Shown here piece after piece: positions 4,800 through 5,254 of a stretch of DNA of 5,254 nt; the stretch's first letter is position 1; each line of letters starts with the position of its first letter. Where the stretch lies: assembly GCA_009692395.1 (NCBI GenBank), contig SHZG01000169.1, forward strand, positions 1 to 5,254. Reading direction: 5' to 3'. The notes beneath the pieces were generated by a model. The model did not search any database and was not told where the DNA came from. It was given only the letters and a program-made list of their open reading frames with translations. The translations under genes were made by a program, and so were the position numbers. Origin of the DNA: Methylococcales bacterium (GTDB lineage: Bacteria; Pseudomonadota; Gammaproteobacteria; Methylococcales; Methylomonadaceae).

Positions 4800-5254
4800 T
4801 AGTATTTTAGTTTTAACATAATCCATTTATTTCTATAAAATCCCATGAAAAAAGCCTACAGCGAAGATCTGAGAAAATGCGTAATAAACTGCTACGAAGC
4901 AGGATTTCCCAAGACTGTAATTATACAGATATTGACTATAGGAAAAGACACATTAAATCGTTGGATTAGACAATATGAAGAGACTGGAAGTTGAGCACCC
5001 AAGGTAAGAACAGAATATAAAAGCAAGTTGAGCGATGAAGATTTATTAAGTTATATAAAACAAGATCCATCGGCAACGCTTGAGGAAATAGCGACGCATT
5101 TATCGGTTAAAATCCCATCGGTTCATGCGCGTTTAAAACAATGCGGTGTCACACGAAAAAAAAAAACGTTTCTTTATGAAGAAAGAGATGAACAAGCACG
5201 CGCTGAATTTATCGAGCAGCTCAAAATGAGTGAATCACAACCTATGGTTTATCT
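4800..5254 (+). mobile_element. IS630-family (Tc1/mariner-like) insertion sequence, left part
   Basis: This is the left end of an element that disrupts the regulator gene; the right end is outside the window. The regulator's reading stops making sense at about 4797. A TA dinucleotide at 4798-4799 is a plausible target, since IS630-family elements insert at TA and duplicate it. The element would then begin TAGTATTTTAGTTTTAAC, with the transposase ATG 45 nt further in. The exact boundary is an estimate, because the partner inverted repeat is not visible. Confidence 0.65.
4845..5254 (+). pseudogene. IS630-family transposase with in-frame TGA, 3' end beyond window
   Basis: The reading frame from ATG 4845 gives an N-terminal helix-turn-helix region, starting KKAYSEDLRKCVINCYEAG and ending LNRWIRQYEETGS. 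A TGA at 4992-4994 (codon 50) follows. The same frame continues without shift: APKVRTEYKSKLSDEDLLSY, then DPSATLEEIATHLSV (second helix-turn-helix), CGVTRKKKTFLYEERDEQAR, and MVY at the edge. This is the standard order of IS630-family transposases (usually about 280-350 residues), with the TGA where a residue such as R or W would sit between GS and APK. The window ends just before the expected first catalytic Asp of the DDE triad (Y-L/I-D-E). A single C-to-T change (CGA to TGA) would explain the stop. Without readthrough the product is a 49-residue fragment. A run of 11 A at 5156-5166 stays in frame. Confidence 0.85.

Noticed and set aside
4630..4821. Plus-strand open frame antisense to the regulator
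   Set aside because: It crosses the regulator-IS630 junction and has no protein signature.
5156..5166. Run of 11 A as a programmed frameshift site in the transposase
   Set aside because: The zero frame continues correctly through it (TRKKKTFLYEERDE), so no shift is needed.

Overview
The window (about 45% G+C by eye) looks like accessory, repeat-rich chromosome from a gammaproteobacterium. MobA aligns almost residue for residue with the enterobacterial protein at its key motifs. The dispersed hairpin repeats (GTAGGGGC…GCCC, TTCGACAAGCTCA palindromes, AGACCTGC…GCAGGTCT) remind me of large sulfur-oxidiser genomes such as Beggiatoa/Thiotrichales; that placement is an impression, not a demonstrated assignment.

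Layout. The left edge (1-150) is the 5' end of an IS1-family insertion sequence, whose InsA-like zinc-finger protein reads leftward out of the window. Next comes a small secreted cysteine-containing protein on the minus strand (212-649). It is divergent from mobA (803-1390, plus), the Mo-cofactor guanylyltransferase. A palindromic repeat sits in the divergent spacer. The centre is a two-gene minus-strand operon (3810 to 1604) encoding an ABC-2 type transporter, ATPase then membrane permease, joined by an ATGA overlap. The right part is a decayed MmyB-like/XRE transcriptional regulator (4148-4797). Its N-terminal helix-turn-helix is cut off by an IS630-family element (from about 4800 to the window end) and its frame is shifted in a G tract. 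The IS630 transposase itself carries an in-frame TGA.

The most notable structure lies between the genes. Two MITE-like repeats (1427-1572 and 3930-4051) lie in inverted orientation and bracket the ABC operon. Three copies of a different short hairpin (GTAGGGGCA…CTTGTG…TGCCC) each begin within 3 nt of a stop codon, or overlap it, always in the sense direction of the upstream gene. No CRISPR array, rRNA or tRNA was seen. The genes do not form one obvious pathway. MobA serves molybdoenzymes, the ABC pair is probably an exporter of unknown substrate, and the secreted protein has no known role that I can name securely. I found no convincing new multi-gene system; the repeat organisation is the part most worth following up.
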